From an uncultured Candidatus Competibacteraceae bacterium (GTDB lineage: Bacteria; Pseudomonadota; Gammaproteobacteria; Competibacterales; Competibacteraceae), in NCBI GenBank assembly GCA_903879705.1, contig CAIRMO010000119.1:1-64000 (forward strand): 64,000 nt of DNA, written 5' to 3'. The position numbers were made by a program, and so were the translations under genes. The notes under the pieces were generated by a model, which saw only the letters and a program-made list of their open reading frames with translations, was not told where the DNA came from and did no database searches. Shown piece by piece: positions 37,968 to 46,444 of the stretch (the stretch's first letter is position 1; every line of letters starts with the position of its first letter).

Positions 37968-38891
37968 ATGCTCACCGCGCTGCTGTGTCTAGGCGCGGCC
38001 CTGTTGGACCGGGCGCTCGGCGAACCGCGTCGCTGGCATCCGCTGGTCGGCTTTGGTTGGCTGGTGCAACGGGTCGAGGCGCTGGGATACGGGCCGCCGG
38101 ACCTGAGCTACAGCGCCCGCCGTGAACGCGGCATCTTCGCCGTCATGCTGCTGCTGGTTCCTTTCACCATTGCGGCCTGGCTGTTGGCATGGCTGCCGCT
38201 TATTGGCTTGGCGGTCGCGCTGGGTTTGCTGTATCTGGCGATCGGCGCACGCAGTTTGACTGAACACGCCGAAGCGGTGGCGGCAGCGCTGCAAACTGGC
38301 GATCTGCCATTGGCACGCGAAAAGGTGGCGCTGATTGTCAGTCGCGATGCCGCCGATCTGGATGAGGAAGGAATTAGCCGAGCCACGGTGGAATCGGTCC
38401 TGGAAAATGGCTGCGATGCGATTTTCGGGGCGCTATTCTGGTTCGTGCTGACTGGCGCGGCGGGGGTGGTGCTGTACCGGCTGGCGAATACGCTGGATGC
38501 GCGGTGGGGCTATCGGACGCCGCGTTATCTGCACTTCGGCTGGGCGGCAGCGCGGCTCGATGATGGGCTGAACTGGCTGCCCGCGCGGTTGACCGCGTTG
38601 AGTTATATGTTGGTTGGATCAAAACCAGCCTTGGCTTGGCAGTGCTGGCAAGCGCAAGCCCCGAACTGGAAAAGTCCGAATGCTGGCCCGGTGATGGCGG
38701 CGGGTGCTGGCGCATTGGGTTTGGCGTTGGGCGGGCCGGCCTGTTATCACGGTCAATGGCAATCACGGCCGCCGTTGGGCGAAGGTCTGGCCCCTTGCGC
38801 TGAGGATATCGGGCGGGCAGTCAAACTGGTGCAACGGGCGATGTGGCTGTGGCTGGCGGTGATCGTCGGCGGAGGATGGGCGCTTGCTTGA
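37968..38891 (+). CDS. cbiB: adenosylcobinamide-phosphate synthase
   Basis: The 307-residue membrane protein of the CbiB/CobD family attaches aminopropanol phosphate to cobyric acid. Family marks: LDRALGEPRRWHPLVGFG at the N-terminus, IVSRDAADLDEEGISRATVE, and the NGCDAIFGALFW segment. The ATG at 37968 has AAGGAAA 8 bases upstream; a GTG at 37950 is less likely. It overlaps the next gene by 8 bases. Confidence 0.92.
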   Translation: MLTALLCLGAALLDRALGEPRRWHPLVGFGWLVQRVEALGYGPPDLSYSARRERGIFAVMLLLVPFTIAAWLLAWLPLIGLAVALGLLYLAIGARSLTEHAEAVAAALQTGDLPLAREKVALIVSRDAADLDEEGISRATVESVLENGCDAIFGALFWFVLTGAAGVVLYRLANTLDARWGYRTPRYLHFGWAAARLDDGLNWLPARLTALSYMLVGSKPALAWQCWQAQAPNWKSPNAGPVMAAGAGALGLALGGPACYHGQWQSRPPLGEGLAPCAEDIGRAVKLVQRAMWLWLAVIVGGGWALA

Positions 38892-39879
38892 GCATGGCGG
38901 GGGGTTGCGGGCGGCAGCGGCCCGTTACGGAATTGCGCTCGGCGACTGGCTGGATTTGTCTACCGGCATCAACCCGCACGGCTGGCCGGTTCCGCCAGTT
39001 CCGCCGACGGTCTGGCAACGCTTGCCGGAACTGGACGACGGGCTGGAAACAACAGCGGTGGCCTATTACGGAACGCCGCAGGTGTTACCGGTTGCGGGTT
39101 CACAAGCCGCGATTCAGGCGTTGCCCCGCTTACGCAAACCCGGCCGGATCGGCGTCCTCCAGCCCAGTTATGCCGAACACGCCCACGCTTGGCGAGGAGC
39201 CGGACATCAGCTTGAATTATTGCCGCCTGATCAACTGGAAGCTGCGGCAGATCGGCTGGACGCGCTGGTCTTGGTCAATCCCAATAATCCTACCGGGCAG
39301 CGTTTTGATCCGGCATTGCTGCTGGAGTGGCGGGCGCGACTGGCGGAACGCGGCGGCTGGCTGGTGGTGGATGAGGCGTTTATGGATGCCACGCCTGAGC
39401 AAAGTCTCACGATCCAGATGGGTCTGCCGGGGCTGATCGTGCTGCGCTCGCTGGGCAAGTTCTTTGGTCTGGCCGGAGCGCGGGTCGGCTTTGCGCTGGC
39501 CGAACCCGAATTGCGGGAGCGGTTGCAGGAAGCGCTGGGTCCGTGGCCGGTGAGTGGGCCGAGTCGCTGGATGGCAACTCAAGCCTTGGCGGATCGGGAC
39601 TGGCAGGCGCGCACCCGGTTGTGGCTGGAGCAGGTGGGCAAGCGGCTGGCGGATTTGCTGCGACGGCAGCGGTTGCCGGTCGCTGGTGGAACCGGGCTGT
39701 TTCAGTGGGTTCCCATGCCGGAAGCCGATTTTTGGCAGGACGCTCTGGCGCGACGGGGAATTCTGGTGCGCCGCTTTAACGATCCACCGGGTTTACGCTT
39801 CGGATTGCCAGGCGCGGAGTCGCATTGGCGACGGCTGGAATTAGCACTGACTGGAGTGCGCGCCGAGCGGTTACGGTAA
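38884..39879 (+). CDS. cobD: threonine-phosphate decarboxylase (CobC/CobD type)
   Basis: The 331-residue PLP enzyme of the class I/II aminotransferase fold makes (R)-1-amino-2-propanol phosphate for the cobalamin side chain. Seen: DLSTGINPHGWP at the N-terminus, the PLP region LVNPNNPTGQ, DEAFMD, and the lysine in RSLGKFFGLAGARVG. The start is TTG at 38884, overlapping cbiB. Naming differs between schemes (cobD in Salmonella, cobC in Pseudomonas). Confidence 0.9.
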   Translation: MLEHGGGLRAAAARYGIALGDWLDLSTGINPHGWPVPPVPPTVWQRLPELDDGLETTAVAYYGTPQVLPVAGSQAAIQALPRLRKPGRIGVLQPSYAEHAHAWRGAGHQLELLPPDQLEAAADRLDALVLVNPNNPTGQRFDPALLLEWRARLAERGGWLVVDEAFMDATPEQSLTIQMGLPGLIVLRSLGKFFGLAGARVGFALAEPELRERLQEALGPWPVSGPSRWMATQALADRDWQARTRLWLEQVGKRLADLLRRQRLPVAGGTGLFQWVPMPEADFWQDALARRGILVRRFNDPPGLRFGLPGAESHWRRLELALTGVRAERLR

Positions 39880-39924
39880 CAATGACCCGATTTCACCCCT
39901 AAGCACTGATTAGGAGAACGCAAG

Positions 39925-40518
39925 ATGGCGTTGAATCCGCAATTACACTTCATCAGCGAGCAAGATTATCTGGCCGGCGAACGGATCAGCCCGATCAAGC
40001 ATGAGTACATTAATGGCGATGTTTATGCGATGGCGGGGGCGAGCGTCAATCACAACAGAATTACCGTCAATGTGCTGCGCAACCTCGGCAATCACCTGGA
40101 AAATACCCCATGTGAACCGTTCTCTTCCGACATGAAAATCAAGGCTGGAAATGATTTTTTTTATCCGGATGTGATCGTGGTCTGTCATCATCAGAATAAC
40201 GATTTGTACTATACCGAAACACCGATCATCATCGTTGAAGTATTGTCCAAATCAACCCGCAGAATGGACCAGACTCTGAAACGTCAGGCCTATCAAACTT
40301 TGCCTGGTTTTGAGGAATATGTGCTGATTGAGCAGGATTTAGTGGATGTTGAAATCTGCCGACGAGCTAATCATTGGCAGTCTGAACATTATTATCTGGG
40401 CGATGTGGTTTATTTCGCCGCAATTGACCTGCATTTGCCAGTTGGGGCCATTTATGCCCGGGTCGTTAATCCTGATATGCAGGAATTTTTAGCTCGCAGT
40501 CATCAGGAATCAACCTGA
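39925..40518 (+). CDS. Uma2 family (DUF820) endonuclease-like protein, copy 1
   Basis: The 197-residue protein of the Uma2 branch of the PD-(D/E)XK fold has a catalytic pattern in FFYPDVIVVC (PD), [11 protein letters not shown] (EXXSXST) and EEYVLIEQ. These proteins are common in cyanobacteria and some gammaproteobacteria; their role is not established. It sits between cobD and a second copy, breaking up the cobalamin genes. Confidence 0.82.
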   Translation: MALNPQLHFISEQDYLAGERISPIKHEYINGDVYAMAGASVNHNRITVNVLRNLGNHLENTPCEPFSSDMKIKAGNDFFYPDVIVVCHHQNNDLYYTETPIIIVEVLSKSTRRMDQTLKRQAYQTLPGFEEYVLIEQDLVDVEICRRANHWQSEHYYLGDVVYFAAIDLHLPVGAIYARVVNPDMQEFLARSHQEST

Positions 40519-40546
40519 ACCCTCCCTGGATGATGGAGAAATCAGT

Positions 40547-41149
40547 ATGGCGTTGAATCAGCCGTTACACTTCATCAGCGAGAAAGATTATCTGGCCGGC
40601 GAACTGATGAGTACGGTGAAGTATGAGTACATCCATGGTGATGTTTACGCGATGGCAGGAGCCAGTAAAAATCACGATAAAATTGCAGGTAATATATTTG
40701 CAAAATTTCACCTTCATCTGGAAAAAACCGTGTGTATGCCGTTTTCTTCCGATGTGAAAGTTAAAGTTGAAAATGATTATTTTTATCCTGATGTCACGGT
40801 GGTATGCGACGAAAATTCCGGGGATTCGTACTACACTGAATCACCGATCATCATCGTTGAAGTATTGTCCAAATCAACCCGCAGAATAGACCAGACTCTG
40901 AAACGTCAGGCCTATCAAACCTTGCCCAGTCTTAAGGAATATGTGTTGATTGAACAGGACTCAGTGGATGTTGAAATCTGCCGACGAGCTAATCATTGGC
41001 AGTCTGAACATTATTATCTGGGCGATGTGGTTTATTTCGCCGCAATTGACCTGCATTTGCCAGTCGGGGCCATTTATGCCCGGGTCGTTAATCCTGACAT
41101 GCAGGAATTTTTAGCTCCCAGTCATGGAAAATCGAATGACAATGAATAA
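40547..41149 (+). CDS. Uma2 family (DUF820) endonuclease-like protein, copy 2
   Basis: The 200-residue tandem paralogue of the preceding gene has the same motifs ([29 protein letters not shown]). The 3' two-thirds of the two genes are almost identical in DNA (from IIIVEVL onward), while the 5' third has diverged clearly. This is a recent duplication or gene conversion. Its end overlaps the cobA start. Confidence 0.82.
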   Translation: MALNQPLHFISEKDYLAGELMSTVKYEYIHGDVYAMAGASKNHDKIAGNIFAKFHLHLEKTVCMPFSSDVKVKVENDYFYPDVTVVCDENSGDSYYTESPIIIVEVLSKSTRRIDQTLKRQAYQTLPSLKEYVLIEQDSVDVEICRRANHWQSEHYYLGDVVYFAAIDLHLPVGAIYARVVNPDMQEFLAPSHGKSNDNE

Positions 41150-41966
41150 TTCAGCGCAATCCCTGGTTGGCGAGGTATATCTGGTCGGGGCCGGGCCGGG
41201 CGATCCGGAACTGTTGACCTTGAAGGCGTTGCGGCTAATGAAACAAGCCGACGTAGTGGTATATGACCGGTTGGTGGGGCCGGATATTCTGGAGTTGCTG
41301 GAACCACAAATCGAGCGGATTTTTGTCGGCAAGGAGCCGGATCGCCATACGCTGCCGCAGGATGACATTAACCAGTTGTTAGTAGATTTGGCGGTGCAGG
41401 GTAAAAAGGTGCTGCGATTGAAAGGCGGCGATCCGTTTATTTTCGGGCGCGGCGGTGAGGAAATTGAAACCCTGATGGCGGCGGGAGTGCCGTTTCAGGT
41501 GGTGCCTGGAGTAACGGCCGCCGCTGGTTGCGCCGCATATGCCGGGATTCCGCTGACTCACCGCGATTATGCCCAAGCCTGCGTCTTTATTACCGGCCAT
41601 CTTAAAAATGGCGCGCTGGATTTGAACTGGCTGATGCTGGCGCAACCACGGCAGACGGTGGTGTTTTATATGGGGCTGAAAAGCGTCGGTCAGATTTGCC
41701 AGAAACTGCGCGAGCATGGCGTCGCGGACCAGATGCCGGCGGCGCTAGTGGAACAGGGGACCACTGCGCAGCAGCGGGTTTATACCGGGACGCTGGCCGA
41801 TTTACCGGAAAAGCTGCAACGCGCCGGGGCGCATTCCCCGGCGCTGCTGATTGTCGGCGAGGTCGTGAAACTGCGCTCGCAACTGGCGTGGTTTCAACCC
41901 GCTACGCCTACCGCCCCCGAAACCCGCCCGGCACTGTTTCCGGCACCTCCGACGGGGAGGGTCTAA
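41136..41966 (+). CDS. cobA: uroporphyrinogen-III C-methyltransferase
   Basis: The 276-residue SAM-dependent methyltransferase makes precorrin-2, the branch point to cobalamin and siroheme. Motifs: [40 protein letters not shown], and [11 protein letters not shown]. There is no CysG-type dehydrogenase domain. The ATG at 41136 (GGAAAA upstream) is chosen over ATGs at 41124 and 41142; all overlap the end of the Uma2 gene. The tail after about residue 255 is proline-rich. Confidence 0.91.
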   Translation: MTMNNSAQSLVGEVYLVGAGPGDPELLTLKALRLMKQADVVVYDRLVGPDILELLEPQIERIFVGKEPDRHTLPQDDINQLLVDLAVQGKKVLRLKGGDPFIFGRGGEEIETLMAAGVPFQVVPGVTAAAGCAAYAGIPLTHRDYAQACVFITGHLKNGALDLNWLMLAQPRQTVVFYMGLKSVGQICQKLREHGVADQMPAALVEQGTTAQQRVYTGTLADLPEKLQRAGAHSPALLIVGEVVKLRSQLAWFQPATPTAPETRPALFPAPPTGRV

Positions 41967-42522
41967 AGGGGGGATTGGGCCGGGGCGGCGGCCTGATGGG
42001 TTCCGGTAGCGGTATGGGACGATGCTGGTGACAATCAGGCCACGGTTGGCAGGGCGGGCCATGTGGCGGTCGGGGAGAATAAGATGGATCCGGATTGGAA
42101 TAAGGATAGTGATCATAGGGCGACGAACCAAGCAGGAGGTCGTTACTGTTATTGCTTTGCGATGGTTGCTGTTGCTGTTTAAGCAGATCATTTTGCAGTT
42201 GCTGGTTTTGTTGCTCCAAATCGCGAATCGCCTGTTCCTGGCGGGTCTGTTCCGTCGCTAGGCGCTCACGGGCCATTTGCTCGGCCAATGCGTTGATCCG
42301 GACGATTTCTGCGGCAGCATCGGTGTTGCCGGGCGCAGTCGGGGGCGGCGGCGGCGCGATGTCGATGGTTTGGATCTGCGCTGCGCCTTCCGGCTTTTGC
42401 TGGCCGTAATGGACCCGCCCGGCGGGGTCTGTCCATTTATAGACCTGGGGCCACACCACGCTGGGGAAGGTTTGGAGCAATACGGCGGCAATGATCACGG
42501 AAGTGAAGGGCTTGGAGTTCAT
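41908..42522 (-). CDS. exported DUF4124 protein with coiled coil
   Basis: The 204-residue product has a signal peptide ([19 protein letters not shown], cleavage after about residue 25), one DUF4124 unit ([19 protein letters not shown]), a coiled coil rich in Gln and Glu (about 70-125), and a proline-rich end. It is probably periplasmic with unknown function. The 3' end overlaps cobA on the other strand by 59 bases. The start at 42522 precedes the signal. Confidence 0.72.
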   Translation of the reverse strand: MNSKPFTSVIIAAVLLQTFPSVVWPQVYKWTDPAGRVHYGQQKPEGAAQIQTIDIAPPPPPTAPGNTDAAAEIVRINALAEQMARERLATEQTRQEQAIRDLEQQNQQLQNDLLKQQQQPSQSNNSNDLLLGSSPYDHYPYSNPDPSYSPRPPHGPPCQPWPDCHQHRPIPLPEPIRPPPRPNPPFRPSPSEVPETVPGGFRGR

Positions 42523-42588
42523 GGTCAGGCCTGTGCAATAGCTAAAATCACTGGTTGAGTTTCCGGCTACGATGCTGAAGGAGTCTCT

Positions 42589-43413
42589 TTGGACGTTCTG
42601 TTGATGATCAAGGCGCTGATTTTGGGCTTGGTAGAGGCGGCCTCGGAATTTCTGCCTGTTTCCAGCACCGGCCATTTAATTATTGTCGGAGATTTTCTCA
42701 ATTTTACCGGAACGCGGGCCGAAACCTTCGAGATTTTCATCCAGCTGGGCGCGATCCTGTCGGTGGTGTGGATTTACCGGGAGCGCTTGCTCGACCTGGT
42801 CATCAACCTCGACTGGGATCGCAAGGCGCAGCGCCTGACGTTGAATCTGGCGATTGCGTTCCTGCCAGCGGCAGTGCTGGGTTTGTTGCTGCATCAATAC
42901 ATCACCCGTTATCTGTTCAACCCGGTCAGCGTGGCGGCGGCGCTGGTCGCGGGCGGTTTTGCCATCCTGCTGATTGAACGCTACGCCCGAACCGGCCGGG
43001 TGCAGTCGGTGGAAGACATAACCTGGAAAAACGCACTGGCGGTCGGGATTGCCCAGAGTATGGCGTTGTTTCCGGGGGTGTCGCGGTCGGGAGCCACGAT
43101 TATGGGCGGAATGTTGTGTGGCGTATCGCGGTTCGCTGCCACCGAATTTTCCTTTTTTCTGGCGATTCCGACCATGTTCGCCGCCACCGGTTACAGCCTC
43201 TACAAGGAGTGGGGCAGCTTGACGCTGGCCGATGCGCCGCTGTTTGCGGTCGGGTTCATTGCCGCCTTTCTGGGTGGGCTGGCCGTGGTGCGGTTCCTGC
43301 TCGTCTATGTCGGCCAGCACAGTTTTGCGCCGTTCGCCTGGTACCGGATCGGGTTCGGCGGGTTGCTGCTGGTTTATTTTCACTACCATCCGTGGGTAGG
43401 CCAAGGCGGATGA
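42589..43413 (+). CDS. uppP: undecaprenyl-diphosphatase
   Basis: The 274-residue membrane phosphatase of the BacA/UppP family recycles undecaprenyl pyrophosphate for cell-wall synthesis. Both active-site motifs are present: EAASEFLPVSSTGHL and FPGVSRSGATIMGGM. The start is TTG at 42589 with AAGGAG 6 bases upstream. It is followed by a small gene overlapping by 4 bases. Confidence 0.94.
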   Translation: MDVLLMIKALILGLVEAASEFLPVSSTGHLIIVGDFLNFTGTRAETFEIFIQLGAILSVVWIYRERLLDLVINLDWDRKAQRLTLNLAIAFLPAAVLGLLLHQYITRYLFNPVSVAAALVAGGFAILLIERYARTGRVQSVEDITWKNALAVGIAQSMALFPGVSRSGATIMGGMLCGVSRFAATEFSFFLAIPTMFAATGYSLYKEWGSLTLADAPLFAVGFIAAFLGGLAVVRFLLVYVGQHSFAPFAWYRIGFGGLLLVYFHYHPWVGQGG

Positions 43414-43625
43414 CTCGCTCCAGCGATCAGCCATTGAACAGAAATGCACTCCCGGATTCGGACGAGCCGCTGCTCGCGGTGTTTTCCGCAGCCTGGATGC
43501 GGGAATACGCCCGGCTGTGGAATGCCGAACAGGCGATGGTGCGGGAATTGACCCGGCAGCGGTTCAGTGCGCTGTTGCGGGCCTTTGCGTTAATGCCGGA
43601 AGTGCGGATAGTCCAATCTCAGTAG
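43410..43625 (+). CDS. small helical protein coupled to uppP
   Basis: The 71-residue soluble protein is mostly helical and rich in Arg, Ala and Leu (AWMREYARLWNAEQAMV). The ATG at 43410 overlaps the uppP stop (ATGA), a sign of coupling and of real translation. No signal peptide or membrane helix is seen. The family is not recognised. Confidence 0.5.
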   Translation: MTRSSDQPLNRNALPDSDEPLLAVFSAAWMREYARLWNAEQAMVRELTRQRFSALLRAFALMPEVRIVQSQ

Positions 43626-43656
43626 GTTGCTGATAACAGTGGAAATAATAGAATAG

Positions 43657-44574
43657 ATGACGACCGAAATCAACCCGTTTTTCAGCAGTTGCCAACCGCT
43701 CCATTACGACCTGCCCGTTTGGCGACCACCGTCCGAAGCGGACAGCTTCATTCTGCAAGCCACGCTCGGTTGCAGCTTTAACCGGTGCAGCTTCTGTTCG
43801 ATGTACCGCACCAAAACCTTCACGATCCGCCCGTTGGATGCCGTCAACACCGATATTCAGATCGTGGCGCGGCAGTACCCGAATACGCGGCGGGTATTTC
43901 TGGCTGATGGCGATGCCTTGGCTGCACCGACTGATCCTCTGCTGGCGATTCTGCAAGCGCTGCAGACCGCTTTTCCCCGGCTGGAGCGCGTGTCCAGCTA
44001 TGCCCTGCCGGCCAATCTGCTGAAAAAGTCGGTGGCAGAATTGACGCAACTGCGGGAGGCGGGCCTGACGCTGCTGTATTACGGCATCGAAACCGGCGCG
44101 GCGGATCTGCTCAAGCGCATTACCAAGGGCGCAACCCCGGAAGCCATAATCACCGGCTTGACCAAGGCGAAACAGGCCGGGTTGAACATCTCCGCAACGG
44201 TGATTCTCGGCTTGGGCGGGCAGATCTATTGGCGGGAGCATATCGACGCCACCGCCGAACTGGTCAATCAGGTCAAGCTGGACTATCTGTCCACCTTGCA
44301 GTTGATGCTCGATCCGATGATTCACGCTGAATTTCAGCGCAAATTTCGTGAACCGTTCCAAAAGCAGGACGACCACGCGCTGCTGGTGGAACAGGTCCGA
44401 TTGATCGAACGGCTGAATCCGCCCGCGCCGCTGACTTTTCGTTCCAACCATGCCTCCAACGCCTTGGCGCTGGCCGGTGAGTTGCCACGGGATCGGGAAA
44501 AGCTGCTGGCGCAACTGGAACAGGCGTTGGCCGGGACGGTGCGACTGCGCCCGGAATGGCTGCGTGGCTATTGA
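43657..44574 (+). CDS. radical SAM protein with CX4CX2C cluster motif
   Basis: The 305-residue radical SAM enzyme has its cluster-binding cysteines at C39, C44 and C47 (GCSFNRCSFCSMY), that is CX4CX2C instead of the usual CX3CX2C. The barrel follows (VFLADGDAL, YYGIETGA, LGLGGQ). There is no B12 or auxiliary cluster domain. The reaction is unknown. It stands alone between uppP and the TIGR02285 operon. Confidence 0.82.
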   Translation: MTTEINPFFSSCQPLHYDLPVWRPPSEADSFILQATLGCSFNRCSFCSMYRTKTFTIRPLDAVNTDIQIVARQYPNTRRVFLADGDALAAPTDPLLAILQALQTAFPRLERVSSYALPANLLKKSVAELTQLREAGLTLLYYGIETGAADLLKRITKGATPEAIITGLTKAKQAGLNISATVILGLGGQIYWREHIDATAELVNQVKLDYLSTLQLMLDPMIHAEFQRKFREPFQKQDDHALLVEQVRLIERLNPPAPLTFRSNHASNALALAGELPRDREKLLAQLEQALAGTVRLRPEWLRGY

Positions 44575-44663
44575 AGCGCTGCCATTACAGGAAAACCGGC
44601 GCAGGCTGCCGGAGCGTTCTACAATGCACTGAAGGAAACCCACCCTTTTAGGAAGTTATCACC

Positions 44664-45557
44664 TTGACCCGATCCGCTATCCTGAAACCGCGCCGCTGCG
44701 CCTTGACTTTGTTCAGTCTGCTTCTCCTGCTGATCGTCGCCGCGCCGGCTTTCACCCAGGAAAAGCCGGTCGTGGTTTGGTATGTCCTCGATTTTCCTCC
44801 TCTCCTTATCGCTCAAGGCCCCGCCAAGGGGCAAGGCTACATGGATGTGGTGATGCGTCAGTTGATCGAACAGACCCCGGAATTCACCCATCGGATCACC
44901 CACAGCAATACCAAACGGATTTACGACACGATCAGAGATACGCCCAACCTCTGTAATCCATCCACGTTATGGACTCCGGAACGAACGGAATTCATGGTTT
45001 TTTCTCAGCCGATCTTGAGATGGAAGGGACTGCCTAATGGGATCATCATCCGCACCCGGCAGGCAACCCTCTTCGCCCCGTTCCTAAATACCGCGGGTGA
45101 GCTGCAACTGGAAAAGCTGCTCACCGAATTTCCTTTCCGCATTGGCATTGTCCCTGATCGCGCCTATGGCACAGAGATCGATCAGATTCTTGCTCGCCAT
45201 CGGGAGCGCCTGGTCGAGGTCGCCTCCTCGAACCTGTTCGCGAGCAACTTGCTCAAACTGGCGACCCAGACCGAATTTGATGCGGTCGTCGGTTATGCTG
45301 AAGAACTGCACTACCTGATCGGGTCAGGCGCGGTGCCCGCGGAGTTCCAGTTTCTGCCCATTGCCGAAGCCCGGCACCTGCTTGAAGGCGGTATCGGCTG
45401 TTCCAAAACCGAGGAAGGTCAACGCATCATGGCCGCGTTCGACCGCATTTTGTCCCACCCGGAGGTGCAAGCGGTCAATGAAGCCGCCTATCTACGTTGG
45501 CTCCCCAATGACCGGTTACGCGCCTATTACCTGCAACGCAAGGCCGAACAAAAATGA
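44664..45557 (+). CDS. TIGR02285-type periplasmic binding-like protein 1
   Basis: The 297-residue exported protein has a signal peptide (to about residue 32, ending APAFTQ) and a periplasmic solute-binding fold of the TIGR02285 group. WYVLDFPPLLIAQGP is near the start and RTEFMVFSQPILRW in the middle. Such proteins resemble the binding components of amino-acid transporters but lack a transporter here. The start is TTG at 44664 with AGGAAG upstream. It overlaps the next gene by 4 bases. Confidence 0.78.
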   Translation: MTRSAILKPRRCALTLFSLLLLLIVAAPAFTQEKPVVVWYVLDFPPLLIAQGPAKGQGYMDVVMRQLIEQTPEFTHRITHSNTKRIYDTIRDTPNLCNPSTLWTPERTEFMVFSQPILRWKGLPNGIIIRTRQATLFAPFLNTAGELQLEKLLTEFPFRIGIVPDRAYGTEIDQILARHRERLVEVASSNLFASNLLKLATQTEFDAVVGYAEELHYLIGSGAVPAEFQFLPIAEARHLLEGGIGCSKTEEGQRIMAAFDRILSHPEVQAVNEAAYLRWLPNDRLRAYYLQRKAEQK

Positions 45558-46444
45558 CCCTGATTCCACTACAAAGGCTGGGCGGGCGGCTGGCCCTCGT
45601 GGCTATCCTGAGTTCGGGATGGGCGCTGGCCGAAGAACTACCGACCCTGAACTGGCACCGGATGCAGTTCGCTCCAACCTTCATTCTCACCGGCGAGGCC
45701 CACGATCAGGGCTTCGGTGATGTGTTGCTGCGGGCGCTGATCGCAAAATTGCCGCAATACCAGCACCGGTTGATCGCTGCGTCCTTGGAACGGACGTTGG
45801 AGCGGACCGGCGAGGGACAAGAACTGGCCTGCGCCGGTGCTTTGTTGCGGACCCCCGAGCGCGAAGCCCGGATGTATTTTTCCGATCCCTTTCTCACCGT
45901 GCCGCCGAACGGCGCGGTGATCCGGGCCAAAGACCACTCCCGCTTTGAGCCGTTCCTGGACACCGGACGGTTGTCCCTGACTCATGTGCTGCAAACCGAG
46001 AGTTTCGCCATCGGCATCACTGAGTATCGTAGTTATGGTTCCGGCCTCGATGCCGTACTCGCACCGCATGTCGGCCAGTCCTACCTGGTTAAGAAACGCG
46101 GGCAAAGTGCCAGCGCGGTCACGCTGTCCGATCTGTCCGCGCACCGGGGCATCGATCTCGTCATTGCCTACCCCTTGGAAGCGGCTTACTGGCTGAAAAC
46201 CAGTCGTAGTCCGATCCCGCTTCATTTCCTGCCGATTGCCGAGACATCGGCCAATGAGCGATACCGGATCGCCTGTTCCCGCACCCCGCAGGGCGAGCAG
46301 GTCATCGTCGCGATTAACTACCTGCTGACCGACCCGGAATTCCGGCAGGGCTATTTGCACACCTACGCCGACTGGCAGGGACAACTCCTCGGCCTGTTGC
46401 CCGGAGCGCCGCGTTCTACTGACTCACAGGATTCACCCCCGTGA
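45554..46444 (+). CDS. TIGR02285-type periplasmic binding-like protein 2
   Basis: The 296-residue paralogue of the preceding protein has a signal peptide (to about residue 24, ending GWALA), then LNWHRMQFAPTFILTGEA, ARMYFSDPFLTVPPNG, and the same overall length. The two have diverged strongly, so they probably bind different ligands or form a pair. It overlaps both neighbours by 4 bases. Confidence 0.77.
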   Translation: MTLIPLQRLGGRLALVAILSSGWALAEELPTLNWHRMQFAPTFILTGEAHDQGFGDVLLRALIAKLPQYQHRLIAASLERTLERTGEGQELACAGALLRTPEREARMYFSDPFLTVPPNGAVIRAKDHSRFEPFLDTGRLSLTHVLQTESFAIGITEYRSYGSGLDAVLAPHVGQSYLVKKRGQSASAVTLSDLSAHRGIDLVIAYPLEAAYWLKTSRSPIPLHFLPIAETSANERYRIACSRTPQGEQVIVAINYLLTDPEFRQGYLHTYADWQGQLLGLLPGAPRSTDSQDSPP

